Shown: piece after piece, positions 55,801 to 64,000 of the stretch
How positions within the stretch are numbered: the first letter of the stretch is position 1
Layout: every line of letters begins with the position of its first letter
NCBI GenBank assembly: GCA_003013855.2
Contig: ML058393.1
Coordinates: 124,001-188,000 of the forward strand
Source: Liriodendron chinense
Taxonomy: Eukaryota; Streptophyta; Magnoliopsida; Magnoliales; Magnoliaceae
Length of the DNA stretch: 64,000 bases
Reading direction: 5' to 3'
Notes under the pieces: model-generated
Told to the model about the DNA's origin: nothing
Database searches by the model: none
What the model saw: the letters and a program-made list of their open reading frames with translations, nothing else
Program-made: the position numbers and the translations under genes

Positions 55801-57520
55801 AGGCGTCCTTTCAGGCCTCGGCAACAAAAATGAAGCCGCATACGATGTAGCAACTCAGCTCAAGTCAATCCCTGCTCAAATCTCAGTATGGGAGCTACTC
55901 TGCACATCTCGCATACACCGAGAGATGTTTGCCAAGACCTTGAATGATGCTCATGTCTCCTCTGATACGGCACCAGAGATGATTGCATTGATGATTGGAC
56001 AGCTACTGGCTCCGCGCGCCATCACCTTCACAGATAATGAGTTGCCACCAGAGGGACGTGATCATGGGCGATCGCTCAACATAGCCTTACGATACAAAGA
56101 CCTCTGTGTTCCGCTGGTCCTTATCGATAATGGCTCAAGCTTAAATGTCTGCCCACTCAAGACTGCGGAACGCCTGGGAATCAGTCCTTCTTCATTCCGA
56201 CCCAGCACCATATGCGTCAGAGCATTCGACAACACCCGCCGATCAGTGGAAGGGGAAGTCGACATAGAGGTACAGATAGGTCCGGAAGTCTCCACCATCA
56301 CGTTCCAAATCTTGGATATATCAGCCTCTTTCAACATGTTGCTCGGACGACTGTGGCTGCACAAGGTTGGAGCTGTGCCATCAACCCTGCATCAACGAGT
56401 GAAGTACATCTGTGGAAATCAAGTGATCTCTATCCATGCAGAGAAGGAACTCATCATTCCCTCCAATGCTGCTGCCACTGAACCAGACATCCCGGTCATT
56501 GATATCTAGCACTCTGAAGAAGACATCCCGTTTCACAGTTTCGAATTCGAGACTGTGAACTCTATCGCCAATCCAGAACCGATAAGGGTGGAACGTGTCT
56601 TTTCACCGGCAGAGCGTTTGAGCCTCAAATACCGAATGAAGAATCACTTCAAATCTAGAAAGGTACCGCTGATATATAACCAACGCAAATGGGGACTCGG
56701 ATACAGCTCAACATTCATGGACAAAAGGAGGAAGAAATTTCGATGCTCACCCATCCAATTCGTCAAGCCGGGAGAACCTTGCAAAGATCCAGGAGGGAAT
56801 CAACCGACTGCACTACACAAAGGCCTCCCGATGAGCCTAGTTTGGGCCACGTGGCCCCCCATTCGATGGGATCAGATTCTCGAACCATCTAAGCCTCCAG
56901 AAGAAGAAGGAAATGATGAAGACGAAGAAGGAAGCCAAATACAGCAGCTTCAGGACCAGGTTACCCTGACACCTGCTCCCAACCAGGGGCACAACCTGCT
57001 CACGTCAGCATCAATCAACCAGGGGCACAACCTGCCCACTTCAATCAACCAGGGGCACGACTTGCCCACTTCTCTCAACCAGGGGCACAACCTGCCCATT
57101 TCAATCAGCAAGGGGCACAACTCGCCCATCTCAACACCAATTGGCAAGGGGCACGACTTGCCCATCTCTGCAAAGTCAACATCATCAATCATCAGCCAAG
57201 GGCAGAAGCAGCCCATCCATTGGACCAAGAAAGGGAAGTGGCCAGCCCTAGATTGGTCTGATGTCCAGATTCCAAACATGTGTCTAGCTGTGGAACCAGA
57301 CGAACTGCAATGCGAGGTAAGTGATCCGGGAGGGACTGAGTGCGACTCAGATCTCGAACCCGACCAGCGAGAAGTCATGGTCATTGGGACAGACCATGAT
57401 TCTTCGCCCAAATCATCAACCCCCACCTCTTCAGGGGAGGAAGTGTGGGGTCCTGAATGGTCATCTGTTCCCCTCACTTTTGAATCAGCCAAAGAGCCAT
57501 CTGAGGGCTCTGGCTTCTAA
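52808..57520 (+). CDS. gag-protease polyprotein of the Tat/Ogre element, three in-frame TAG codons
   Basis: One reading frame runs 4.7 kb from ATG 52808 to TAA 57520, broken only by TAG at 53102, 54557 and 56507. In order: Gln-rich N-terminus with QFQHIPADG and NPVNFQQ repeats (53240-53560); gag core (KRYDGSGCPTAHLKAFCGEL, DALDWYTSLD, RRADLAALRQ, 53905-54400); zinc-finger-like CAYHQGRGHATDRC (about 54827); alternating VLQGA/VLEGA repeats (55105-55690); aspartic protease LIDNGSSLNVCPL (about 56126) with LDISASFNMLLGRLWL; then NQGHNLP repeats (56975-57165) and an acidic tail. The gag packages RNA and the protease cleaves the polyprotein. The stops probably inactivate it; intended start and cleavage sites are inferred. 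Confidence 0.82.
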
Positions 57521-57605
57521 AAAAAAAAACGCCTGTTTAAGCAGCGACCGGAACTTTGGAACAAGTTGGGATCAATCATGGTCTGCAATGCCCGCTTGTT
57601 CAAAG
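57317..57605 (+). other. candidate intron joining gag-pro to pol
   Basis: GAG|GTAAGTGA at 57314-57324 is a near-perfect plant 5' splice site, located after a complete codon of the gag-pro frame. TTCAAAG|TCC at 57599-57608 is an acceptor in the matching phase of the pol frame (weak pyrimidine tract). Splicing 57317-57605 would fuse gag-pro to pol and remove the TAA at 57520. Stronger pyrimidine tracts end at 57678 and 57724 but are out of phase with this donor. Alternative: a frameshift in the 57321-57520 overlap. Confidence 0.45.
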
Positions 57606-60600
57606 TCCTGTAAATTTCAAAAACCCAAAAAAATCAAAAACTTTCAAAAACCAAAAACATCTATCATTTCAATTTCAGAAAAATCTCAAAAACCAAAAAA
57701 CATTTCTTTTCCTGCATTCAATAGTGTGCCAAGTTCGTCTAAAGAGTCGCATGAGTTTGAAGTCGAATCATATGATTCCGACATCGAATTAGACTTCGAA
57801 CTCATGGGTCTGGACGAAGCTCGGGACGAGGAAGATGATGATCCTGAACTTGAGGATCTCCTCAAAAAGTTCGAATCCAAAGCTAATGTTGTAGCCGATG
57901 ATTTCGAGATAATAAACTTGGGGACACCTGAGATCCCTAGGGAGGTACGCATTGGAAAATCGTTGCCACCTGAGATGAAACGGAAAATGATAGAGTTCCT
58001 AGCTCCAAGATTGTCCAACTTCGCGTTCTCATATGAAGACATGCCGGGGCTCGATGAAGAGCTCGTTGTACACCATCTGCCAACCAAGGCAGATATGAAG
58101 CCAGTGAAGCAGAAACTCCGAAGAATGAAGCCAGAATGGGCTCTGAAAGTTCGAGATGAAGTCATCAAACAATACAACGCGGGATTCTTGGTAGTCTCCA
58201 ACTACCCTGAATGGCTCGCCAATATCGTGCCAGTACCAAAGAAGGACGGCAAGGTTCGAATGTGCATCGACTTCCGAGATCTCAACAAAGCCAGTCCTAA
58301 AGATGACTTCCCTTTGCCACATATCGACACTCTGGTCGACAACACTGCTGGATACAAGGTCTTCTCATTCATGGACGGGTTCTCAGGTTACAATCAGATC
58401 AAAATGGCCGTCGAAGATCGCGAGAAGACATCGTTCATCACTCCCTGGGGAACCTTCTGTTACAGGGTAATGCCGTTCGGTCTGAAGAACTCAGGAGCAA
58501 CATATCAGCGAGCAATGACAGCATTATTCCACGACATGATGAACAAAGAACTTGAAGTATATGTGGACGACATGATCGTCAAATCTCGCACAATTGAAGG
58601 ACACTTTGAAGATCTGAAGAAATTATTCAACAGATTAGAAAAGTACAAGCTCCGTCTCAACCCTCAGAAATGTGTCTTCGGTGCAATGGGAGGCAAACTC
58701 CTTGGCTTTATGGTGAGCGAGGACGGCATCAGGGTCGACGAGACCAAAACCAGAGCAATCATCGAGATGCCCCCTCCTAGAACAGAGAAAGAAATTCGTG
58801 GCTTCCTCGGCAGAATTCAATACATCAGTCGCTTCATCGCACAGCTCACACCTATCTGTGAGCCCATATTCAAGCTCCTTCGGAAGAACGTCCCAAAAGA
58901 ATGGAATGATGATTGCCAAGTCGCCTTCGATCGCATCAAGAGATATCTCATGAATCCTCCAGTCCTAGTGCCACCCACTCCCGGACGACCACTATTGTTA
59001 TACATCTCGGTAGCAGCAGAAGCCATTGGCTGTGTCCTCGGCCAACACGACGAAACCGGGAAGAAAGAACAAGCAATATATTATTTGAGCCGAAAGTTCA
59101 CCGACTACGAGACCAGGTATTCCCCGATCGAGAAGACTTGCCTCGCCCTAGTCTGGGCAACTCAGCGACTCCGTCAATACATGATTGCATTCCCTATTCT
59201 CCTCCTCGCTCACATGGATCCGCTGAAGTACCTGTTCGAGAAACCGGCACTCACTGGAAGGATAGCTAAATGGCAGCTACTCTTGTCTGAGTTTGACATC
59301 ACCTATGTCACTCAGAAGGCAATCAAGGGGCAGGCCCTCGCCGATCATCTTGCCGCTCACTCTCTCCTGGATTATCAGCCGCTCAAGACATTCTTCCCTG
59401 ATGAAGATCTCTTGCTCATTGAAGAGGAAGAAAAGAAGAAAAAAGATGAGTGGACGTTATTCTTCGACGGCGCAGCAAATTCTAAAGGGAGTGGTATTGG
59501 AGCAATCCTCTACTCTCCAGATGATGTCCCTATCCCTATCTCGAGGCGCATCGCATTCGAGTGCGCCAACAACATGGCAGAGTATGAAGCATGCATCGCT
59601 GGCTTAAGGGAAGCCATAATCTTGGGCGTCAAGAAGCTACGAGTGTTTGGAGACTCACAGCTTATCATCAATCAGACCAATGGCGAATGGAAAACCAAGG
59701 ACGAGAAGCTGATACCATATCATGTGTATCTTGACAATCTGATCGAAGAATTCAAGGAAATCACCTTCTCATACATGCCCAGAGCCAAGAACCAGTTCGC
59801 AGATGCTCTCGCCACGCTCGCATCAATGCTCGAGATACCAAAAGGAGCTTCAGAATGGGAGCTCACAGTCGAAATTCAAGAAGAACCTGCCTTCTGCCTG
59901 CAAATAGAAGAAGCTGAAGCTGTCCCTGACAAACCCTGGTATGCCGACATCAAGCAATACCTCGAAACCCAGGAGTATCCAGAATCAGCAACGGCAACAG
60001 ATCGCAGAACCATTCAGCGTTTGGCCGGCCAGTTCACCATCAGTGGCGAAGTTCTTTACAAGCGATCCTATAATCACATCCTCCTTCGATGCGTCGATGA
60101 AACAGAAGCTGCAAAGATCATGGAAGAAATACACGAAGGAATCTGTGGCCCACACATGAATGGGCACATGATGGCAAAAAAGATTCTACGACTCGGCTAC
60201 TATTGGCTCACCATGGAGACAGACTGCTGCCAGCACGTCAGAAAATGTTTCAAGTGTCAGGAGCATGCAAATCAAATCCATGCCCCATCATCAGAGTTAT
60301 ACAACCTGACCACCCCCTGGCCCTTCTCCATGTGGGGACTCGACATCATCGGCAAGATCAGTCCCAAAGCATCAAATGGTCACGAATACATACTTGTGGC
60401 AGTCGACTACTTCACCAAGTGGGTAGAGGCAGCCTCCTACACCACGATTGCAGCATCTCAAGTGATCAAATTCATGAAGAACAACATCATATGCCGATAT
60501 GGAATCCCTAATGCTATCATCACAGATAATGGGACCCCGTTCGTCAACAAGAAGATGGATGACTTCCTCAGCAAATTCAAGATCCAACGTCATCGATCAG

Positions 60601-61187
60601 GCCCCTACTGTCCCCAGATGAATGGTGGGGTAGAAGCCGCAAACAAGACAATCATCAGGATACTCGAGAAGATGGTCGTGACCTATCGAGATTGGTCAGA
60701 TATGCTCCCATATGCACTTTGGGCCTATCGAACGTCTGTACGGTCTGCTACGGGAGTTACTCCTTTCGAGCTTACTTATGGAATGGAAGCAGTTCTACCA
60801 GTCGAAGTGGAAATACCATCACTTCGGGTGTTATTAGAAAGCGGAATGGAAGAAGGAGAATGGCAACGGGCCAGATTCGATCAGTTGCAGCTAGCAGATG
60901 AAAAGCGCATGCGTGCACTAAGTCATTCACAATGCTATCAGAAAAGGATCGCTCGGGCTTACAACAAGAAAGTCCGAAAAAGAAGCTTCAAGGTAGGCGA
61001 CATGGTCATGAAGAAGATTCTACCGTCGCACCTTCCGGATCCCAGAGGAAAGTTCAAACCCTCGTGGGACGGGCCGCTGATCATCAGAGAAGTACTTCAT
61101 GGAGGCGCCCTCAGACTCACCAGCATGAGAGGGGTGGATCTTCCTGAGCCAACCAACGCCGACAACGTGAAGATCTTTCACGGGTAA
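57321..61187 (+). CDS. pol of the Tat/Ogre element: RT, RNase H, second RNase H, integrase
   Basis: 1288 codons without a stop; the true N-terminus is uncertain because it overlaps gag-pro in the +1 frame. RT begins near residue 300 (NIVPVPKKDGKVRMCIDFRDLN), catalytic YVDD at 414-417. RT-linked RNase H at about 555-650 (LLLYISVAAEAIGCVLG). Archaeal-type RNase H at 710-835 keeps FFDGAA, AEYEA, FGDSQ and NQFADALA, so all four acidic residues. Integrase: zinc-binding GPHMNGH...CFKCQ from about 944, then catalytic Asp 1008, Asp 1069 and Glu 1105, an exact D,D(35)E spacing, followed by RSFKVGDMVMKKI near 1225. All active sites look intact, so this is the youngest retroelement coding region in the window. 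Confidence 0.93.
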   Translation: MIREGLSATQISNPTSEKSWSLGQTMILRPNHQPPPLQGRKCGVLNGHLFPSLLNQPKSHLRALASKKKNACLSSDRNFGTSWDQSWSAMPACSKSCKFQKPKKIKNFQKPKTSIISISEKSQKPKNISFPAFNSVPSSSKESHEFEVESYDSDIELDFELMGLDEARDEEDDDPELEDLLKKFESKANVVADDFEIINLGTPEIPREVRIGKSLPPEMKRKMIEFLAPRLSNFAFSYEDMPGLDEELVVHHLPTKADMKPVKQKLRRMKPEWALKVRDEVIKQYNAGFLVVSNYPEWLANIVPVPKKDGKVRMCIDFRDLNKASPKDDFPLPHIDTLVDNTAGYKVFSFMDGFSGYNQIKMAVEDREKTSFITPWGTFCYRVMPFGLKNSGATYQRAMTALFHDMMNKELEVYVDDMIVKSRTIEGHFEDLKKLFNRLEKYKLRLNPQKCVFGAMGGKLLGFMVSEDGIRVDETKTRAIIEMPPPRTEKEIRGFLGRIQYISRFIAQLTPICEPIFKLLRKNVPKEWNDDCQVAFDRIKRYLMNPPVLVPPTPGRPLLLYISVAAEAIGCVLGQHDETGKKEQAIYYLSRKFTDYETRYSPIEKTCLALVWATQRLRQYMIAFPILLLAHMDPLKYLFEKPALTGRIAKWQLLLSEFDITYVTQKAIKGQALADHLAAHSLLDYQPLKTFFPDEDLLLIEEEEKKKKDEWTLFFDGAANSKGSGIGAILYSPDDVPIPISRRIAFECANNMAEYEACIAGLREAIILGVKKLRVFGDSQLIINQTNGEWKTKDEKLIPYHVYLDNLIEEFKEITFSYMPRAKNQFADALATLASMLEIPKGASEWELTVEIQEEPAFCLQIEEAEAVPDKPWYADIKQYLETQEYPESATATDRRTIQRLAGQFTISGEVLYKRSYNHILLRCVDETEAAKIMEEIHEGICGPHMNGHMMAKKILRLGYYWLTMETDCCQHVRKCFKCQEHANQIHAPSSELYNLTTPWPFSMWGLDIIGKISPKASNGHEYILVAVDYFTKWVEAASYTTIAASQVIKFMKNNIICRYGIPNAIITDNGTPFVNKKMDDFLSKFKIQRHRSGPYCPQMNGGVEAANKTIIRILEKMVVTYRDWSDMLPYALWAYRTSVRSATGVTPFELTYGMEAVLPVEVEIPSLRVLLESGMEEGEWQRARFDQLQLADEKRMRALSHSQCYQKRIARAYNKKVRKRSFKVGDMVMKKILPSHLPDPRGKFKPSWDGPLIIREVLHGGALRLTSMRGVDLPEPTNADNVKIFHG

Positions 61188-62341
61188 GTTATTCTGACCT
61201 TATCAAAGGTTACTTTAATAGAGCTGAAGTCAAGGGGTCAAAATTAAGACCTCTGAGAAATCATTCCGTCCACCAACAAGTGTTTCAAATAAGGGGATTC
61301 CAAAAGAGAGAAATACAAAAAAAAAGGGGGGGGATTCAAAAAGAGACAAAAAAAAAAGAGAGAGAGAAAAAGAATGCAAAAGAAAAAGAAAAAGAAAAGA
61401 AAAAAGAAAAGAGAAAGAAAAAGGGAAGCCAAAGCAAGGCACCCAAGAAAAAATCAACTCAAGAAGAAACACAGTCATCCATCCATCCATCTCAGAGGGG
61501 TCTTTAGCAAAGACCGACAGCTCTATCATCGTAACTTAGGATAAGGGCTGAAAGACTGCCATCGGCCGGCAACGACGGAATCCCGACCTCTAGCCGCCGC
61601 AGTTATCCAGAGATCAAGAAAAAAAAAGAGAAAAAAGAAAAAAGAAAATGTATGCCTAAACAAAGAGGGCGGAGTGAAAACCCGAAAGGGCGCTCCGAGT
61701 AAAAACAGTAGGCATACAGCGGACTTGGTGAAAACCTGAAAGGGCGCCAAGGGTAAAAACAGCACAGCTGCCAAGGGGCAGGCAAGATCAAACACCCGGG
61801 ACGTGGTGAAAACCCGAAAGGGCGCCACGGGCAAAAATGACGGGAAAAAGCCGGCTGTGGTGAAAACTCGAAAGAGCACTGCAGGCAAAAATGGCTCAAA
61901 ATAAAATAAAAAAAAAAGAAGAAAAAATAAAAGTGCAGGTACCAAGAAAGCAGACGGTCCAGATCAGTTCAAGCGGTTACAGTTCAAGAACAAGAGGAAG
62001 TATAGTCAGGAGCGACGAACTCTACAAACTCTGACAATCTCAGGAAGCAAGAGTTTCCATTGCCTATATCTCTAGGGAACCAAAGGATCAAGCAAGACAA
62101 ATCTCGAGACATCGGTCAAATCATTGGCCGAGCCCCAGTTCTGATTCCTATATCCTGACACAAATCCAGACACACTCACAAGACAACTCATGGCACAGTA
62201 GATTTTCAAACAGTTCTCTCTTTTTTAATTAAATGCATCATATTTCTTTTACATATAACATATCACCTTTTTCAAAAAATACAAAAATGCATCATCATCA
62301 ATCATATATGCAAAAAAAGAATGTGCAGGTGGCCAACACAA
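61188..62341. other. 3' untranslated region of the Tat/Ogre element
   Basis: No coding sequence. Contains a purine-rich AAAGAAAAAG tract (61300-61430) and the GTGAAAACCCGAAAGGGCGC repeat array. Long frames here are composition artefacts. Tat-lineage elements are known for variable, repeat-bearing 3' untranslated regions. Confidence 0.65.
61674..61895. repeat. four copies of a GTGAAAACCCGAAAGGGCG motif
   Basis: Copies start at 61674, 61728, 61806 and 61860. Each is followed by GGG(T/C)AAAAA 10-15 bases later (CGAGTAAAAA, GGGTAAAAA, GGGCAAAAA, AGGCAAAAA). Spacing is 54, 78 and 54 bp. Bases just inside both halves vary in a correlated way (CTCCGAG, GCCAAGG, GCCACGG, ACTGCAG). Confidence 0.85.
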
Positions 62342-64000
62342 TCAATCTCTACCCTCCTCCTCGGCCACATCAGGTGAGTCCTCTGACTCATAAAAAGATA
62401 GTCTCGCTCTCAACCTGCTCACCTCCATACGCAGGTAATGCGCCTCATCGCGCTCAAGGGTACGGATCGCTATCTCCTCATCAGACAACCTCCGATCGGC
62501 AGCCAATCTCCTCGACATCATCTCACAATGATACCGAAGTGTGGAGATCTCAGACAGCAAATGGCCATGAGTGGCCAAAAGGAAGCCAGGATCGATAAAC
62601 GGGCGCTCCTCAAAAGGTTCATATGAACCAGATGAAGAGCCAGCATCTCCAAGAATATCCTGCTCATCCTCATCAGCAGTCTGGTGCCAACAAGGGATAC
62701 GTCGATACAAAGACTGCTCAGCAACCCAGTACTGATATGGGGTGGTCGCCATCGGAAAAGTCCGCAGCTCAAATCCCAACAAATCAGCTATCAAATAACT
62801 CGCCCAGGAACAATCAATCCGGGTCCTGAAGTCAGAAGATCTAGAGGGGAGTACTCGACGCCTGATACCCGTAAAAGCGAAATGAGGAACATCCTGCTCA
62901 TACCCAAACTGCCGCAGGAACCGGATGGGATGGTAAGAAAAGTAGGATCGAAAGCCTACCAACATCAGAGGATGGCGGTGTGCATCGCAAAGCGCTGGAG
63001 GAAGTGAAAGCCAAGATGACTCCCAACGAACGTTCCAGTCACGAAGTTCAGCGAACATCCTGCGATACAAGGGCTCGCTCATCCTAGCTGAAGGCGGAAG
63101 GAACTCCATAATATAACGCATGATGTCAGAGCCCGGGATACCAGGAAGAGGTACAGGAACGGTCAGAGAAAGATGCTCCCATAACCAGACCTGATCACAA
63201 AAAGGAAAAGAAGTTCAGCTAAAGCAAAGCAATCCCCAACAAAGCAAGAAGAAAAAAAAAGATGCAGAAAAGATACCTGAAGAAATGCACAGCAGCCGCG
63301 AAGGACACGAGTGCGGCCCAAAGCGCAGTCAGTCAGCCCATCGAATAGCTCGGCCAAGATGAGAGAAATGATCCCCTGCCGACGGACAGCTCGGCTCATC
63401 ACCTCAAAAAGTAAAGGAGTCTGGGATCTGCGCCATCCCGAGAACAGCACCTCAGCGATCAAGCAGAACATCAGTGCGTTCCGAGCAAAGGTAGAACCGG
63501 CCGTACCCTGAGGACCCGAAAAAAGATCATACAGCAAGTCCAAAGAGAACACGACAGCGTCCTGGCCACCGGCTGCAGGCCGAACAAGATAGGGAATCCC
63601 GAACCAGTTCTGCGGTGTAGCAGTCTTCGGAGATGTCTTCGGCGAGAAGTATTGAATGTAATCCAAGGGTAAGCCAGTCAAGCGTGCAAGCTCCTCCAAA
63701 GAAGGCCCCATCTCCATATCATTGAACGCAAACAAGTTCAACGAAGGGACCCAGTCAATCACGGCAGCTCCGAGCATCCTCCAGTCAATGTCAACTCTAG
63801 CCATATGAATCAGACTGCCAAAGCCATAGGACTCCAAATCTCGAATCTCATAAACCGACAAGCTGTCAAGCCAAGCAAGCAGTCGTGGCGAGCAAGAAGG
63901 ACGAGGAAGCAGCTGACAAGTCCTCACTGGTACCCCATCCAGAACAAAAGGCCCAGAAATCAATAATGACTCATCAAGGATCGGAAGGTCAACGGGCGAA
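62342..64000 (-). CDS. antisense plant mobile domain (PMD) protein, spliced, 5'-partial
   Basis: Exon 1 is open from the window edge to 63277. The GT-AG intron 63191-63276 (86 bp) has donor CAG|GTATCT and acceptor GATCAG|GTC. Exon 2 runs to the stop at 62342. The junction reads CCAFLQ|VWLWEHLSLTVPVP, matching the family's LQVWxxEH signature. Other PMD features: LYDLLSG-like segment, PSLEELARLTGLP, and WRMLGAAVIDWVPSLNLFAFNDMEMG. The C-terminal third is charged and coiled-coil-like (about 62350-62560). PMD proteins occur in host genes of the MAIN/MAIL type and in transposons. Antisense placement downstream of pol fits the extra antisense frames described in Tat elements. A possible upstream start lies outside the window. 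Confidence 0.75.

Larger units (their letters stand above)
50990..64000 (+). mobile_element. Tat/Ogre-lineage Ty3/gypsy element, 3' end outside the window
   Basis: 5' LTR 50990-52520, primer site TGGCGACTCTGCTGGGGA at 52524-52541, gag-pro 52808-57520, pol 57321-61187, 3' untranslated repeats and an antisense gene at 62342-64000. A second RNase H domain after the RT-linked one, plus this primer site, defines the Tat lineage; extra frames and a possible intron between pro and pol are known from Ogre elements. No 3' LTR (TGTAGACACC) is seen before 64000, so the element continues. It inserted into the copia element at 49962. Confidence 0.85.

Noticed and set aside
57317..57724. Intron 57317-57724 with the better pyrimidine-tract acceptor (CATTCAATAG)
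   Set aside because: The resulting exon would enter the wrong frame and meet a stop within six codons, so the in-phase acceptor at 57605 was preferred.

Overview
The window is plant nuclear DNA from a large, repeat-rich angiosperm genome. It holds one intact-looking host gene, a four-exon class III peroxidase at 43848-48094, embedded in layers of transposable elements. The dispersed fold-back repeats built on GTGGGGCCCAC...GATGTATGT look to me like those of woody magnoliid-type genomes. That placement is a low-confidence inference and was not tested.

Layout. 1-4.1 kb: a short Ty1/copia deletion derivative on the minus strand (897-3209), one LTR of which was hit by a solo gypsy LTR (2057-2735). 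4.1-8.9 kb: a tandem copia array, LTR-internal-LTR-internal-LTR (4098-8886), bounded by one 5-bp target duplication. 11.9-21.7 kb: an old minus-strand Ty3/gypsy element (11889-21740, TSD CTTGT) with a younger related gypsy inserted in it (12840-18567). 24-29 kb: a cluster of fold-back MITEs and a clean hAT-type MITE (25109-25681). 31.0-40.1 kb: a third related gypsy (31018-40123, TSD ATAAT) that itself received a 3-kb solo LTR (32854-35900) and a 5'-truncated LINE (36862-37270). 40.4-43.1 kb: a copia relic and a SINE-like insertion. 43.8-48.1 kb: the peroxidase; its third intron is mostly four MITEs. 48.3-50.99 kb: copia LTR material carrying a near-perfect palindromic MITE and a 35-nt poly-G run. 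50.99-64.0 kb: the 5' part of a young Tat/Ogre-lineage gypsy with LTR, PBS, gag-pro, a complete RT-RNaseH-aRNH-INT polyprotein, a repeat-bearing 3' untranslated region, and an antisense spliced plant-mobile-domain gene that runs off the window end.

How the parts relate. The peroxidase is the only likely host function: a secreted haem enzyme with a TATA box, signal peptide, both catalytic histidines, eight framework cysteines and four canonical exons. Short blocks of its upstream region recur in order at 28.6 and 30.8 kb, which suggests an older duplication of the locus since broken up by transposons. Among the transposons only the Tat/Ogre pol is uninterrupted. Its gag-pro frame carries three TAG codons, and the others are defective, mostly by transitions and deletions.

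Limits: all alignments were made by eye. Lineage names (CRM-like, Del/Tekay-like, Tat/Ogre) rest on recognised motifs, primer sites and architecture, not on database searches.
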